From the NCBI GenBank assembly GCA_902791985.1, contig CADAYD010000014.1, positions 37,460-101,459 of the forward strand: DNA of 64,000 nt, given 5' to 3'. The notes under the pieces are model-generated. The model was not told the DNA's origin and did no database searches. It saw nothing but the letters and a program-made list of their open reading frames with translations. Positions 18,047 through 26,132 of this stretch are shown here, in pieces (within the stretch, counting starts at the first letter, position 1; every line of letters begins with the position of its first letter). Origin of the DNA: an uncultured bacterium (GTDB lineage: Bacteria > Cyanobacteriota > Vampirovibrionia > Gastranaerophilales > Gastranaerophilaceae). The position numbers were made by a program, and so were the translations under genes.

Positions 18047-19948
18047 ATGAATAAAAGTCAGTCAACGGGGTTATATGTTATACTTGCAATAGTTGTTGTG
18101 GTATTTTTGTCAACAATTTTTATGACAGGCCCGGTTACGAATACAACAGAAATTTCTTATACAAAATTTCTGACAATGCTTGAAAACAAAGAGTTTTCTA
18201 AAATTGAAAAAACAGAGGATGTGATATATGCGATTCCGACAATTCAACCAAAAGTTGAAAAGAAACAGGATGAAGGCATAAACACAAATTCTCCTTTCTT
18301 ACTTCCTGATAATACAAACGGGCAGGCTCCGTTGTTTCAATACAAAGTACAAATTCCTGCCAATGATGAAACATTGATGGATAAATTAAATGCATCCGGT
18401 GCTGATGTTACGGTCAAAAAAGTGCAGGAATCCGGTCAGCTTGTCGGGAATATAGGTACATTCTTAATAGTATTGTTTGCCATAATTTCGCTTGGCTTAA
18501 TGATAAAAGCCATTCAGGCAGGCGGTTCTCAGGCGATGTCGTTTGGCAAAAGCAAAGCAAAAATGCTGTTAGACTCCAAAGTTAAAACAACATTCAAAGA
18601 CGTTGCTGGTATTGACGAAGAGAAAAAAGAGCTTGAAGAAATTGTAGATTTTCTCAAAAACGGTGAAAAATATATGAAACTCGGTGCAAAGATACCTAAA
18701 GGAGTTCTGCTTGTCGGACCTCCGGGAACAGGTAAAACCCTTATGGCTAAAGCCGTTGCTGGGGAAGCAAATGTACCGTTTTTCTCAATTTCAGGTTCAG
18801 ATTTTGTTGAAATGTTTGTCGGTGTCGGTGCAAGCCGTGTTCGTGACTTGTTTGAACAGGCTAAAAAACATCAGCCGTGTATCATCTTCATTGACGAAAT
18901 AGATGCGGTCGGACGTCAGCGTGGTGCCGGTCTTGGCGGCGGGCATGATGAAAGAGAACAAACGTTGAATCAACTGCTTGTTGAAATGGACGGGTTTGAT
19001 GCCAATACAAATATTATCGTTATTGCGGCAACAAACAGACCTGATATTTTGGATAATGCATTATTACGTCCGGGACGGTTTGACAGACAAATTTATATCA
19101 ATGCACCTGATGTTAAAGGCAGAGAGCAAATTTTGGAGGTTCATGCAAAGAATAAAAAACTCGATTCCGATGTTGATTTGAAAATTCTCGCAAAACGCAC
19201 CCCAGGGTTTACGGGGGCTGATTTGCAGAATTTGTTAAACGAATCCGCACTTCTTGCGGCTCGCAAAAACAAAGACAAAATCAATATGGAAGATGTTGAT
19301 GTTTCAATAGATAGAGTTATCGCGGGGGTTGAGAAAAAAAGCAGAGTGCTGACGGATAAAGATAAAGAACTCACTTCTTATCACGAAGTCGGTCATGCTT
19401 TGATAGACAAACTTTTGCCCGATGCAAACGAACTTCATAAAGTATCGATTATTCCAAGAGGTATGGCTTTAGGTGTTACATGGACAAGACCGAAAGATGA
19501 AAGCGTTCATGTAAGCAAAGCAAAACTTTTGGCTAAAATCGCAGTATCATTGGGTGGTCGTGCGGCTGAAGAAATCGTTTACGGCAAGAATGAGGTTTCA
19601 ACAGGGGCTTCGCAGGATTTAATCAACGTAACTGATATGGCGCGCAAAATGGTTACTGCGTGGGGCATGAGTGATAAACTCGGACCTATGGCTTATGGTA
19701 AAAATCAAGAAAATGTCTTTATGGGCAGAGATTTTGGGCATCAAAGAGATTACTCCGAGCAAATTGCTTACGAAATCGATGAAGAAATCAAAAATATCGT
19801 TGAAGAAAGATATGAACTTGCCAAAAAGTTGCTTATTGAAAACAGAGATATGCTCGAAGCCATTTCAAAAGAATTGTTAGATAAGGAAACCATTGACGAA
19901 CAAGAATTTCAGGAAATTATGGACAGAGTCAGAAACTCAAGAGCATAA
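18047..19948 (+). CDS. ftsH: ATP-dependent zinc metalloprotease FtsH
   Basis: Membrane-anchored AAA+ protease for membrane and regulatory protein turnover. The 633 residues have an N-terminal helix (residues 8-26), a periplasmic domain, a second helix (about 137-155), Walker A GPPGTGKT (near 225), Walker B IIFIDEID, second region of homology [19 protein letters not shown] and the zinc site HEVGH (446-450). All catalytic elements are intact. GGAAAGG lies 10-16 bases before the ATG. The acsD-like gene begins 3 bases after the stop and the acsC-like gene follows, so ftsH heads a three-gene unit. Confidence 0.97.
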   Translation: MNKSQSTGLYVILAIVVVVFLSTIFMTGPVTNTTEISYTKFLTMLENKEFSKIEKTEDVIYAIPTIQPKVEKKQDEGINTNSPFLLPDNTNGQAPLFQYKVQIPANDETLMDKLNASGADVTVKKVQESGQLVGNIGTFLIVLFAIISLGLMIKAIQAGGSQAMSFGKSKAKMLLDSKVKTTFKDVAGIDEEKKELEEIVDFLKNGEKYMKLGAKIPKGVLLVGPPGTGKTLMAKAVAGEANVPFFSISGSDFVEMFVGVGASRVRDLFEQAKKHQPCIIFIDEIDAVGRQRGAGLGGGHDEREQTLNQLLVEMDGFDANTNIIVIAATNRPDILDNALLRPGRFDRQIYINAPDVKGREQILEVHAKNKKLDSDVDLKILAKRTPGFTGADLQNLLNESALLAARKNKDKINMEDVDVSIDRVIAGVEKKSRVLTDKDKELTSYHEVGHALIDKLLPDANELHKVSIIPRGMALGVTWTRPKDESVHVSKAKLLAKIAVSLGGRAAEEIVYGKNEVSTGASQDLINVTDMARKMVTAWGMSDKLGPMAYGKNQENVFMGRDFGHQRDYSEQIAYEIDEEIKNIVEERYELAKKLLIENRDMLEAISKELLDKETIDEQEFQEIMDRVRNSRA

Positions 19949-19951
19949 TTC

Positions 19952-20632
19952 ATGATTAATATAAACAACAAATCAAAATTAATTGCATTAAATTTAAATG
20001 CCGACAATCAACCTTTACAAAAGGTTGATTGTGATATTTTGGCGCTTAAATTTGACGAAGATATTGAAAAATCAAAAGAGATTTTGAAAAATCTTTTGCC
20101 GAAAATTGACAAACCTCTGATGATGTGCGGATGTGGTAAAGACGACACAGACAGGGTTTTATTGCCCGAACTTATAAAAATTCTCGATAGAGCATGCATC
20201 ATTTCGTATGTTACCGAAAAAACTTACAAAGATATTATTCCTTTTGTCATTGATGGTGGTCATTATGCGGTTTTAAAAACTCCTATAGACATAAATTTAG
20301 CTAAAGAACTCAATATTTTGTGTATTGATATGGGATTAGAGAAAAATAAAATCCTTATGAACACGGATATTGGCGGTCTTGGTTACGGTTATGAGTATGG
20401 TTACAGCATAATGGAAAAAGTTCGGCTTGAAAATGGGGATGAGTATCTGAATCTGCCATTAATAAGTGAAGCAGGAATAGAGTCTTTAAAAACTAAAGAG
20501 GCAAAATTCGGCGGAGAAAAACGCTCAAGAATGATAGAACTAACTGCAATTAGCGGTGCTTTGGCAGCTGGTGCGAATATTGTTCTTGTAAATAATTCCG
20601 ACAATATTAATATAGTACGAGGGCTTTTGTAG
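19952..20632 (+). CDS. acetyl-CoA synthase corrinoid protein small subunit-like (AcsD/CdhD-like)
   Basis: The product (226 residues) resembles the TIM-barrel small subunit of the corrinoid iron-sulfur protein of the CODH/acetyl-CoA synthase complex. The segment DIGGLGYGYEYGYSIMEKVRL followed by LPLISEAG and KTKEAKFGG is the family hallmark. At 226 residues it is about 80-90 shorter than AcsD, lacking N-terminal sequence. It lies 3 bases after ftsH and 1 base before the large-subunit-like gene. No carbon monoxide dehydrogenase or acetyl-CoA synthase gene is in the window. In Dehalococcoides, CFeSP without CODH supplies methyl groups for methionine; the same role here is conjecture. Confidence 0.78.
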   Translation: MININNKSKLIALNLNADNQPLQKVDCDILALKFDEDIEKSKEILKNLLPKIDKPLMMCGCGKDDTDRVLLPELIKILDRACIISYVTEKTYKDIIPFVIDGGHYAVLKTPIDINLAKELNILCIDMGLEKNKILMNTDIGGLGYGYEYGYSIMEKVRLENGDEYLNLPLISEAGIESLKTKEAKFGGEKRSRMIELTAISGALAAGANIVLVNNSDNINIVRGLL

Positions 20633-20633
20633 T

Positions 20634-21779
20634 ATGGAAATGACGGGATTACAAATTTTTAAATATATGCCTGCCGCAAAAAAACTTGAGCATACCAACT
20701 GCAAAGAATGCGGATGTCCTACTTGTATGGTATATTCGCTAAAACTGGCAAAACAACAGATAAAACTTGACAGATGCCCTTATGTCTGTGACGAATTAAG
20801 ACAAATTTACTGCCAAAGTCTGAAGCATCCGCAAAATACAGTTCAAATCGGGGATTTAAAAATCGGGGGCGAAAATGTTTTGTATCGCCATGAAAAAACT
20901 TTTATAAACCCGACAATCCTAGCGGTTATGGTAGATTGTTCAAAGCCTGATTACGAGGATAAGATCAAAGGAATTTGTGAATTTAAATACACACATGTCG
21001 GCGAAAATTTCGGGGTTGATTTGGTTATTCTGAAAAATTCAGATAATAAAGCAGAGTTGTCATTGCGAGCCTACAGGCGAAGCAATCCAGCCATTATAAA
21101 TTCAGAACAATTACAATCTTTAGAATTAAATATTATTGAAGAACAGGATTTTCAGACGACAAAGGATTATCTTATTGAAACCCGTCGCAGGGCGATTTTA
21201 GAAAAAGATGAAAACAGTTCTGCGCCCGTTTGTGTCGTGATGAAAAATGACGATATATACTCACAGTGTGCAAAAGCAGGGTTTTATCTGTGTAAATATG
21301 CAAATATGCTCGTTTTTGAAGAGTTTGATGCAGATTTATTTTCAACCCTGATAACTTTAAGGCACAACATTTTTACCGACCCGCAAAAGACTTTGCAGGT
21401 TGATTCGGGCCTTTATAAGTACAATAACCCTGACGAAAACTCGATTATATTTATGACAACAAATTTTGCGCTGACTTATTTTGCGGTTGCAAATGAACTT
21501 GAAAATCTTGCTGTCCCATCTTACCTAATTATTGTACCTGCTGACGGAATGAGCGTTTTGACTGCTTGGTCCGCACAGACTTTCACGCCTGAGATTGTGT
21601 CAAAATTTTTGGAAGAACTTGATATAAAAAATAAGATTAAAACCCGTAAAATTATTATTCCGGGGCTTGTTTCCGATATGATAGAGGAACTAAACGCACA
21701 ATGTCCTGATTTTGAATTCGTTGAGGGTACAAAAGACGCTTCGGATATAGGGGAATTTGTGAAGAAACTCTCAGTTTAA
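20634..21779 (+). CDS. acetyl-CoA synthase corrinoid protein large subunit-like (AcsC/CdhE-like)
   Basis: 381 residues, somewhat shorter than AcsC (about 445). The N-terminus has the 4Fe-4S motif CX2CX4CX16C (Cys23, 26, 31, 48). The C-terminal domain matches the corrinoid-binding domain: TNFALTYFAVANELE, PSYLIIVPADGMSVLTAW, then RKIIIPGLVSDMIEEL. In the family this subunit carries the B12 cofactor that passes a methyl group. Residues about 143-153 (SLRAYRRSNPA) come from a palindromic repeat read in frame, an odd insertion in the middle barrel region. The 3' end overlaps the convergent protease gene by 4 bases. Confidence 0.82.
   Translation: MEMTGLQIFKYMPAAKKLEHTNCKECGCPTCMVYSLKLAKQQIKLDRCPYVCDELRQIYCQSLKHPQNTVQIGDLKIGGENVLYRHEKTFINPTILAVMVDCSKPDYEDKIKGICEFKYTHVGENFGVDLVILKNSDNKAELSLRAYRRSNPAIINSEQLQSLELNIIEEQDFQTTKDYLIETRRRAILEKDENSSAPVCVVMKNDDIYSQCAKAGFYLCKYANMLVFEEFDADLFSTLITLRHNIFTDPQKTLQVDSGLYKYNNPDENSIIFMTTNFALTYFAVANELENLAVPSYLIIVPADGMSVLTAWSAQTFTPEIVSKFLEELDIKNKIKTRKIIIPGLVSDMIEELNAQCPDFEFVEGTKDASDIGEFVKKLSV
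21059..21090 (+). repeat. palindromic repeat inside the acsC-like coding sequence
   Basis: ATTGC-GA-GCC and GGC-GA-AGCAAT flank a short TACA loop, forming an imperfect palindrome beginning CATTGCGAGC and ending GAAGCAATCCAG. I recognise this as a widespread interspersed repeat type of bacteria, usually intergenic. Here it is in frame and keeps the gene open. Confidence 0.75.
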
Positions 21780-22438
21780 TTTTTTTTCTCAACTGTTGCG
21801 ATAAACTTTACTGCTTCATTAGACGGAATGGCAAAGCCTATTCCGATATTTGAGATGTTATGGTCAGGGTTATAAATTGACTGGCTTATTCCTATAACTT
21901 CGCCTGTTGAATTGAGTATTGGGCCTCCAGAACACCCTGGGTTTATTGCGGCATCTGTTTGAAAACGGTTTTTTACATAATCAATTCTTGAAATTATCCC
22001 CTGCGTGAGTGTGTTTGAAAATCCGAACGGATTGCCGATAGTCAAAACTTTTTGCCCCACTTTTACTTCTTCACTGTCACCAAATGATACAATTGGAAGT
22101 TCTTCCTTTGTTTCAATTTTTAATATTGCAAGGTCTTTTTTATCTTTCATTTTTGCAACGAGTTTTGCTTTGTATGTTTTGCCGTTTGAGGTCGTAATAT
22201 CAATGGTTTTTGCATCTTCTACGACGTGCCAGCCAGTTAAAATTTGCCCGTCTGTGGTAATTATGCAGCCTGTCCCCTCTGACACTCCGTCATCAAGTTG
22301 TGCCGTTACGGCAACTATTGCAGGTGAAATTTTTTCATATACATTGATATTTACAAGTTCGTCTTTGTCATAGTCTTGGGCAAAAGTTGGTGTGCTGAGT
22401 GTTAATATTACTGCTATTGTTGTTATAATTTTTTTCAT
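21776..22438 (-). CDS. HtrA/Deg-like trypsin-family serine protease without PDZ domain
   Basis: A 220-residue secreted protease with signal peptide ending ..PTFAQ. The catalytic triad is visible: His in GWHVVED, Asp in KKDLAILKI and Ser in NPGCSGGPIL (GCSGGP instead of the usual GNSGGP). No PDZ domain follows, so it is shorter than DegP/DegQ. Probable role is periplasmic quality control. The stop overlaps the convergent acsC-like gene by 4 bases. A short A/T-rich region separates it from the divergently transcribed Ycf23 gene. Confidence 0.9.
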   Translation of the reverse strand: MKKIITTIAVILTLSTPTFAQDYDKDELVNINVYEKISPAIVAVTAQLDDGVSEGTGCIITTDGQILTGWHVVEDAKTIDITTSNGKTYKAKLVAKMKDKKDLAILKIETKEELPIVSFGDSEEVKVGQKVLTIGNPFGFSNTLTQGIISRIDYVKNRFQTDAAINPGCSGGPILNSTGEVIGISQSIYNPDHNISNIGIGFAIPSNEAVKFIATVEKKN

Positions 22439-22522
22439 AATACCTCATTATATTTCATAAATAATTATTGTTTTTTATTTGTGTTAAAGCCATTGTCTTT
22501 TTGTGTTAAATAGGTTGTGTTC

Positions 22523-22551
22523 TTGCAAATATTAAAATAATAATGTATAAT
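22523..22551 (+). promoter_or_regulatory. promoter of the Ycf23 gene
   Basis: TTGCAA (22523-22528) and TATAAT (22546-22551) with a 17-base spacer. Transcription would start near 22558, placing the hairpin repeat at 22571 in the 5' untranslated region. Confidence 0.65.
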
Positions 22552-22570
22552 TGCCGTAAGAGTTGAAAAT

Positions 22571-22593
22571 GTAGGTCGGGCGTGCTTGCTCGA
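22571..22593 (+). repeat. GTAGGTCGG-type hairpin in the 5' UTR of the Ycf23 gene
   Basis: GTAGGTCGGGC and GCTCGA form an imperfect hairpin. The element ends 25 bases before the start codon and is followed by ATATAAAAGGAGAAAATT. It is the most diverged member of the family described under findings. Confidence 0.5.
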
Positions 22594-22617
22594 AACAGAA
22601 TATAAAAGGAGAAAATT

Positions 22618-23376
22618 ATGTCAAGAATTGATTTATTCAAACATCATTTGGAAGAAAAAAGAGCAGTAAAAGTTATCGCAGGTATCGATAATTTTGATAT
22701 TGAAAATATTAAAAAAGTAGTGTCTTCAGCCGAAAAATCAGGAGCAAGTGCAGTTGATATTTGCGCAAGAGAAGATATTGTTCGTGAAATTCGTTCAATG
22801 ACCGATATGCCTATTTTTGTATCTTCAATTGTTCCATCAGAACTTGCAAGAGCAGTTGAACTTGGTGCTGACGGTATTGAAGTCGGCAATTTTGACACAT
22901 TATATAAGGATGGTCGTTCTTTCACTGCTCAAGAAGTTTTGGATATCGTTAAAGAAACAAAATTATTAATTGACGGTAGTGATGTATTTTTCTGTGTTAC
23001 AATCCCCGGTGAAATTTCTACAGCCGATCAAATTGAACTTGCCCATCATTTAGAAGAAATGGGTATTGATTTAATACAAACTGAAGGTCATTATTATCCG
23101 CATTCAGAAATGACAGGAGCAAGAGCATTAATGGATAGAGCAGAATTGACTATATCTAATACAGTAGAACTTTGCAGAAATGTTGAAATTCCTATTATGA
23201 CTGCAACAGGTATTAATCCTACAACTGCACCTTTTGCTTTTGCTGCAGGTGCAAGTGCTATAGGATGCGGTTCATGCATTAATAAATTGTCTTCAGAACT
23301 TTCAATGATGGCAACAATTTCTGCGTTGGTTGAAATTGCAAATAAAAATGCCGTTAAAGTTCCGGAATTGGTATAA
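22618..23376 (+). CDS. Ycf23/DUF561 family protein
   Basis: The 252 residues match the Ycf23/DUF561 family known from cyanobacteria and algal plastids: FKHHLEEKRAVKVIAGIDNFDIENI at the start, SGASAVDICA, PSELARAVELGADGIEVGNFD and the barrel end TATGINPTTAPFAFAAGASAIGCGS. The fold is a TIM barrel; the biochemical function is unknown. AAAGGAGAAAATT precedes the ATG. It is a monocistronic gene with its own promoter at 22523 and a strong terminator at 23394. Confidence 0.9.
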   Translation: MSRIDLFKHHLEEKRAVKVIAGIDNFDIENIKKVVSSAEKSGASAVDICAREDIVREIRSMTDMPIFVSSIVPSELARAVELGADGIEVGNFDTLYKDGRSFTAQEVLDIVKETKLLIDGSDVFFCVTIPGEISTADQIELAHHLEEMGIDLIQTEGHYYPHSEMTGARALMDRAELTISNTVELCRNVEIPIMTATGINPTTAPFAFAAGASAIGCGSCINKLSSELSMMATISALVEIANKNAVKVPELV

Positions 23377-23393
23377 ATTCCATTATAATAAGA

Positions 23394-23427
23394 AAGTCGT
23401 TTGACAGTTTGTCAGACGACTTTTTTT
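23394..23427 (+). terminator. rho-independent terminator after the Ycf23 gene
   Basis: AAGTCGTTTGACA and TGTCAGACGACTT make a 13-base-pair stem (one G-U) with a 3-base loop, followed by five further Ts. It also rules out an upstream TTG at 23409 as start of the next gene. Confidence 0.92.
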
Positions 23428-23456
23428 ATGTTATATTTAGCTTACAGGTAATATTG

Positions 23457-24191
23457 ATGATTAGATTTCTTGGTATATGTGTTCAAAATTTAATAATTTG
23501 TATTAAATATCTTTTTGGGGGTAATCAACGGTTTAAGACTGTTATTTCTCAAGCGGCAGCAATTAGTTATGATTCTCTGTTAATTTCGCTTGTAATTGCT
23601 TTTATTGCCGCTGCGGTTATTGCTATTCAGGTTTCAAAAGAATTTTTGATGACGGGGGCTGAAACGTACATTGGCGGAACTATTGCAATTGTAATGATTA
23701 GAGAGATTGCTCCGGGGTTTGTTGCATTGGCAATCGGAGCAAGAGCCGGAACCGCGATTTCAGCAGAAATTGCCAATATGCAGGTAACATCTCAGGTTGA
23801 TGCTATAAAAACCTTAAAAATCGACCCTATCGGATATTATTTTACCCCACGAATTTTAGGTGCTGCAGTAACTGTTCCGATGGTTGTTTTGATAGCGGAA
23901 TTCATCGGAATTACCGGCGGAATGGCTGTTGCACAGGGAACAATAGGACTTCACCCCGCAAGATATTGGCATTCTGTATGGGCTTGGATGGCTACAAAAG
24001 ATATTTACATAAGTCTTTTAAAAGCCTGTATTTTTGGTGCATTAATTGCGCTTGTTTGTGCATCTAGAGGTTATTTAACAAAAGGCGGAGCAAAAGAAGT
24101 CGGAATTGCGACAACAAGGGCAGCAATTCTTTCGACGATTTTTATGCTTATTGCAGACTTTTTAATCAATTTGCTTTTCTATATTGCGTAA
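23457..24191 (+). CDS. mlaE: MlaE-family ABC transporter permease
   Basis: The product (244 residues from ATG 23457) is an MlaE permease of the system moving phospholipids between the two membranes. Hallmarks are SLVIAFIAAAVIAIQVSKEF, the loop MIREIAPGFVALAIGARAGTAISAEI and VDAIKTLKIDPIGYYFTPRI, plus five hydrophobic segments. The ATPase and MCE-domain partners are not in this window. A TTG at 23409 would overlap the terminator, so ATG 23457 is preferred. Its presence indicates a diderm envelope. The fic remnant converges on it with adjacent stop codons. Confidence 0.9.
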   Translation: MIRFLGICVQNLIICIKYLFGGNQRFKTVISQAAAISYDSLLISLVIAFIAAAVIAIQVSKEFLMTGAETYIGGTIAIVMIREIAPGFVALAIGARAGTAISAEIANMQVTSQVDAIKTLKIDPIGYYFTPRILGAAVTVPMVVLIAEFIGITGGMAVAQGTIGLHPARYWHSVWAWMATKDIYISLLKACIFGALIALVCASRGYLTKGGAKEVGIATTRAAILSTIFMLIADFLINLLFYIA

Positions 24192-24596
24192 TTATTTCAA
24201 ATCATCGGATTTGAATATGTTGTAACCTTCGTAGTGGTAGCTTGCATCAATACCTTTCGTATAAACTTCTCTTTTGTTAATATCAGAAGTCAGAGCATTT
24301 TTTAAAAGTTCTTTTATTTCGACTGTTTTAATCGGACTTCTTTCCATCGCAAGCAGATAGTCTTTTTTATCAATTTTACTCCAGTCAACAACTTTGCTGA
24401 TTTCGCTTTTTAAAATTAAATAAAGCCAGATGCGTGTACTTCTGCTGTTTCCTTCTCTAAACGGGTGAGCAATATTCATTTCGACATATTTGTCTATAAT
24501 TTCATCAAAATTTGATTGAGTCATAGAATCAATATGTTTTAAAGCTGATTTAAGATACATCACAGGTGCAAATAGGATGTGTCGTTCTGGTGCACC
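24192..24596 (-). pseudogene. truncated Fic-domain protein
   Basis: The reading frame contains the Fic active site HPFREGNSRSTR (HPFxxGNxRxxR, Asn-Gly-Arg read as NSR) and the usual C-terminal part (KALTSDINKREVYTKGID-like). Upstream the frame reads GAPERHILFAPVMYLKSALKHID and then hits a stop at 24597-24599. The N-terminal third of a Fic protein is missing and there is no room for it before trpS. The longest open product starts at GTG 24563 (123 residues). Fic proteins AMPylate targets; this copy is probably inactive. Interpretation as a decayed gene is inference. Confidence 0.7.
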
Positions 24597-24734
24597 TTAT
24601 TAATTAATTTCCATTCGCCCGCAGTATTAATTTGGTGGGAGTGGGGTAAATTTAATGTAATCGACTATTTACTCCTCACTTTATTTATATTTTTGTTTAT
24701 ACTATAATTTCCATAGTCATCGGAAAGGATTTTT

Positions 24735-25736
24735 ATGAAACAGGTTATCGTATCGGGTATGAGGCCGACAGGTAAATTGCACTTGGGACACTACTTGGGT
24801 GTAATCAAAAACTGGGTTAATCTGCAGGACAAATATGACTGCTATTATTTTGTAGCAGACTGGCATGCCCTGACTACAAAATACGATAAAACCGATGAAC
24901 TCAGACAAAACACTTATGACGTTGTTCTTGATTGGCTTGCGTGCGGAATTGACCCTGAAAAATCCGTTATATATGTTCAATCTTTAATTCCTGAGGTTGC
25001 TGAACTTAATGTGTATTTGAGTATGATAACTCCTCAAAACTGGGTTGAACGTGACCCGACCTTAAAAGATATGGTTAAAATTCTCAAAACCAAAGAAGGT
25101 CAGGAGCAGCAAATGAACTACGGACTTTTGGGTTATCCTGTTTTGATGAGTGCGGATATTATGATGATGAATGCTGATTTGGTTCCTGTCGGAATTGATC
25201 AGGTTGCGCATATTGAGATTACAAGAGATATTGCAAGAAGGTTTAACAATCTTTACGGAGAATTTTTCCATGAAGCAAAACCTTTGCTCAATGAATGTTC
25301 TTTGATTTGCGGACTTGACGGCAACAAAATGGGCAAATCTTATCATAATGACATAAAAATTTCTTATAGCGCAGAAGAAACATCCAAAAAAATCATGACT
25401 GCAATAACCGACCGTTCACGTTTGCGCAAAGATGATTTGGGTCATCCGGATGAATGTGAGGTTGTTTATAAATACTGGAAAATTTTCGGAACGGAAGAAG
25501 AAATTTCAACAGTCAGAAGCGAATGTGAACAAGGATTAAGAGGTTGTGCTCAATGTAAACGTCAGCTTGGAGATAAGATTAACGAAATACTTGCTCCGAT
25601 AAGAGAAAAACGCAAATATTATGAAGAACATCTTGACGAAGTTGATGATATAATAAGAGCAGGTTCGGTAAAAGCAAAGGAAAAAGCATCACAAGTTCTT
25701 GATGGTGTAAAAGAATTGGTAAAAATATATAAATAA
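24735..25736 (+). CDS. trpS: tryptophanyl-tRNA synthetase
   Basis: Class I synthetase that charges tRNA-Trp, 333 residues as usual. The HIGH motif reads HLGH in PTGKLHLGHYLG and the KMSKS loop reads KMGKS in GNKMGKSYHND. The Trp pocket segments YPVLMSADIMM and GIDQVAHIEITRDIARRFN are present. GGAAAGG precedes the ATG, and TATAAT occurs at 24702-24707. Only 51 bases, including a hairpin repeat, separate it from ssb. Confidence 0.97.
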   Translation: MKQVIVSGMRPTGKLHLGHYLGVIKNWVNLQDKYDCYYFVADWHALTTKYDKTDELRQNTYDVVLDWLACGIDPEKSVIYVQSLIPEVAELNVYLSMITPQNWVERDPTLKDMVKILKTKEGQEQQMNYGLLGYPVLMSADIMMMNADLVPVGIDQVAHIEITRDIARRFNNLYGEFFHEAKPLLNECSLICGLDGNKMGKSYHNDIKISYSAEETSKKIMTAITDRSRLRKDDLGHPDECEVVYKYWKIFGTEEEISTVRSECEQGLRGCAQCKRQLGDKINEILAPIREKRKYYEEHLDEVDDIIRAGSVKAKEKASQVLDGVKELVKIYK

Positions 25737-25738
25737 AT

Positions 25739-25763
25739 GTAGGTCGGTGTTGACACGCTGACA
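25739..25763 (+). repeat. GTAGGTCGG-type hairpin between trpS and ssb
   Basis: GTAGGTCGGTGTTGACACGCTGACA pairs GTCGGTGT with ACGCTGAC-type bases. It begins 2 bases after the trpS stop and ends 25 bases before the ssb start, followed by GATATAAGAGG. Confidence 0.65.
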
Positions 25764-25787
25764 AAAAAGATATAAGAGGTAAAAATT

Positions 25788-26132
25788 ATGAATACGGTTA
25801 CAATAGTAGGCAGAGTCGGCAGAGATGCATCAGAAAATTTCACATCTTTTGAATCCGGAAAAACAAAAACTAATTTTTCTGTTGCAGTAAACAGATGGGA
25901 TGCTAAAACTAAAGCCGAAGTTACAGACTGGTTTAACATTGATGTTTGGGATAAACAATCTGAATTTGCATCAGAGTATGTTAAAAAAGGCAGACTTGTT
26001 GCAGTTGACGGCAGAATTGCAAACAGACGCTGGACTGATAAAGCAACAGGTGATGAAAAAGAAACATTCTATATTGTTGCAAATAACATAAGATTATTAG
26101 GATCTAAAAGAGACGTAGAAGAAGCAGTATAA
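25788..26132 (+). CDS. ssb: single-stranded DNA-binding protein
   Basis: OB-fold protein that coats single-stranded DNA in replication and repair. The 114 residues contain NTVTIVGRVGRD, TNFSVAVNRW, DWFNIDVWDKQSEFASEYVKKG and VDGRIANRRW. The usual flexible tail and acidic tip (ending DDIPF-like), which recruits PriA, RecQ and other partners, is absent: the protein ends KRDVEEAV. The stop overlaps the ATG of the next gene by one base (TAATG), suggesting coupled translation. Confidence 0.93.
   Translation: MNTVTIVGRVGRDASENFTSFESGKTKTNFSVAVNRWDAKTKAEVTDWFNIDVWDKQSEFASEYVKKGRLVAVDGRIANRRWTDKATGDEKETFYIVANNIRLLGSKRDVEEAV

Noticed and set aside
23409..23456. TTG start that would lengthen MlaE by 16 residues
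   Set aside because: It lies inside the Ycf23 terminator; ATG 23457 fits the family N-terminus.
24192..24563. Complete Fic toxin with partner antitoxin
   Set aside because: The N-terminal part is missing, an upstream stop interrupts the frame, and no antitoxin gene is nearby.
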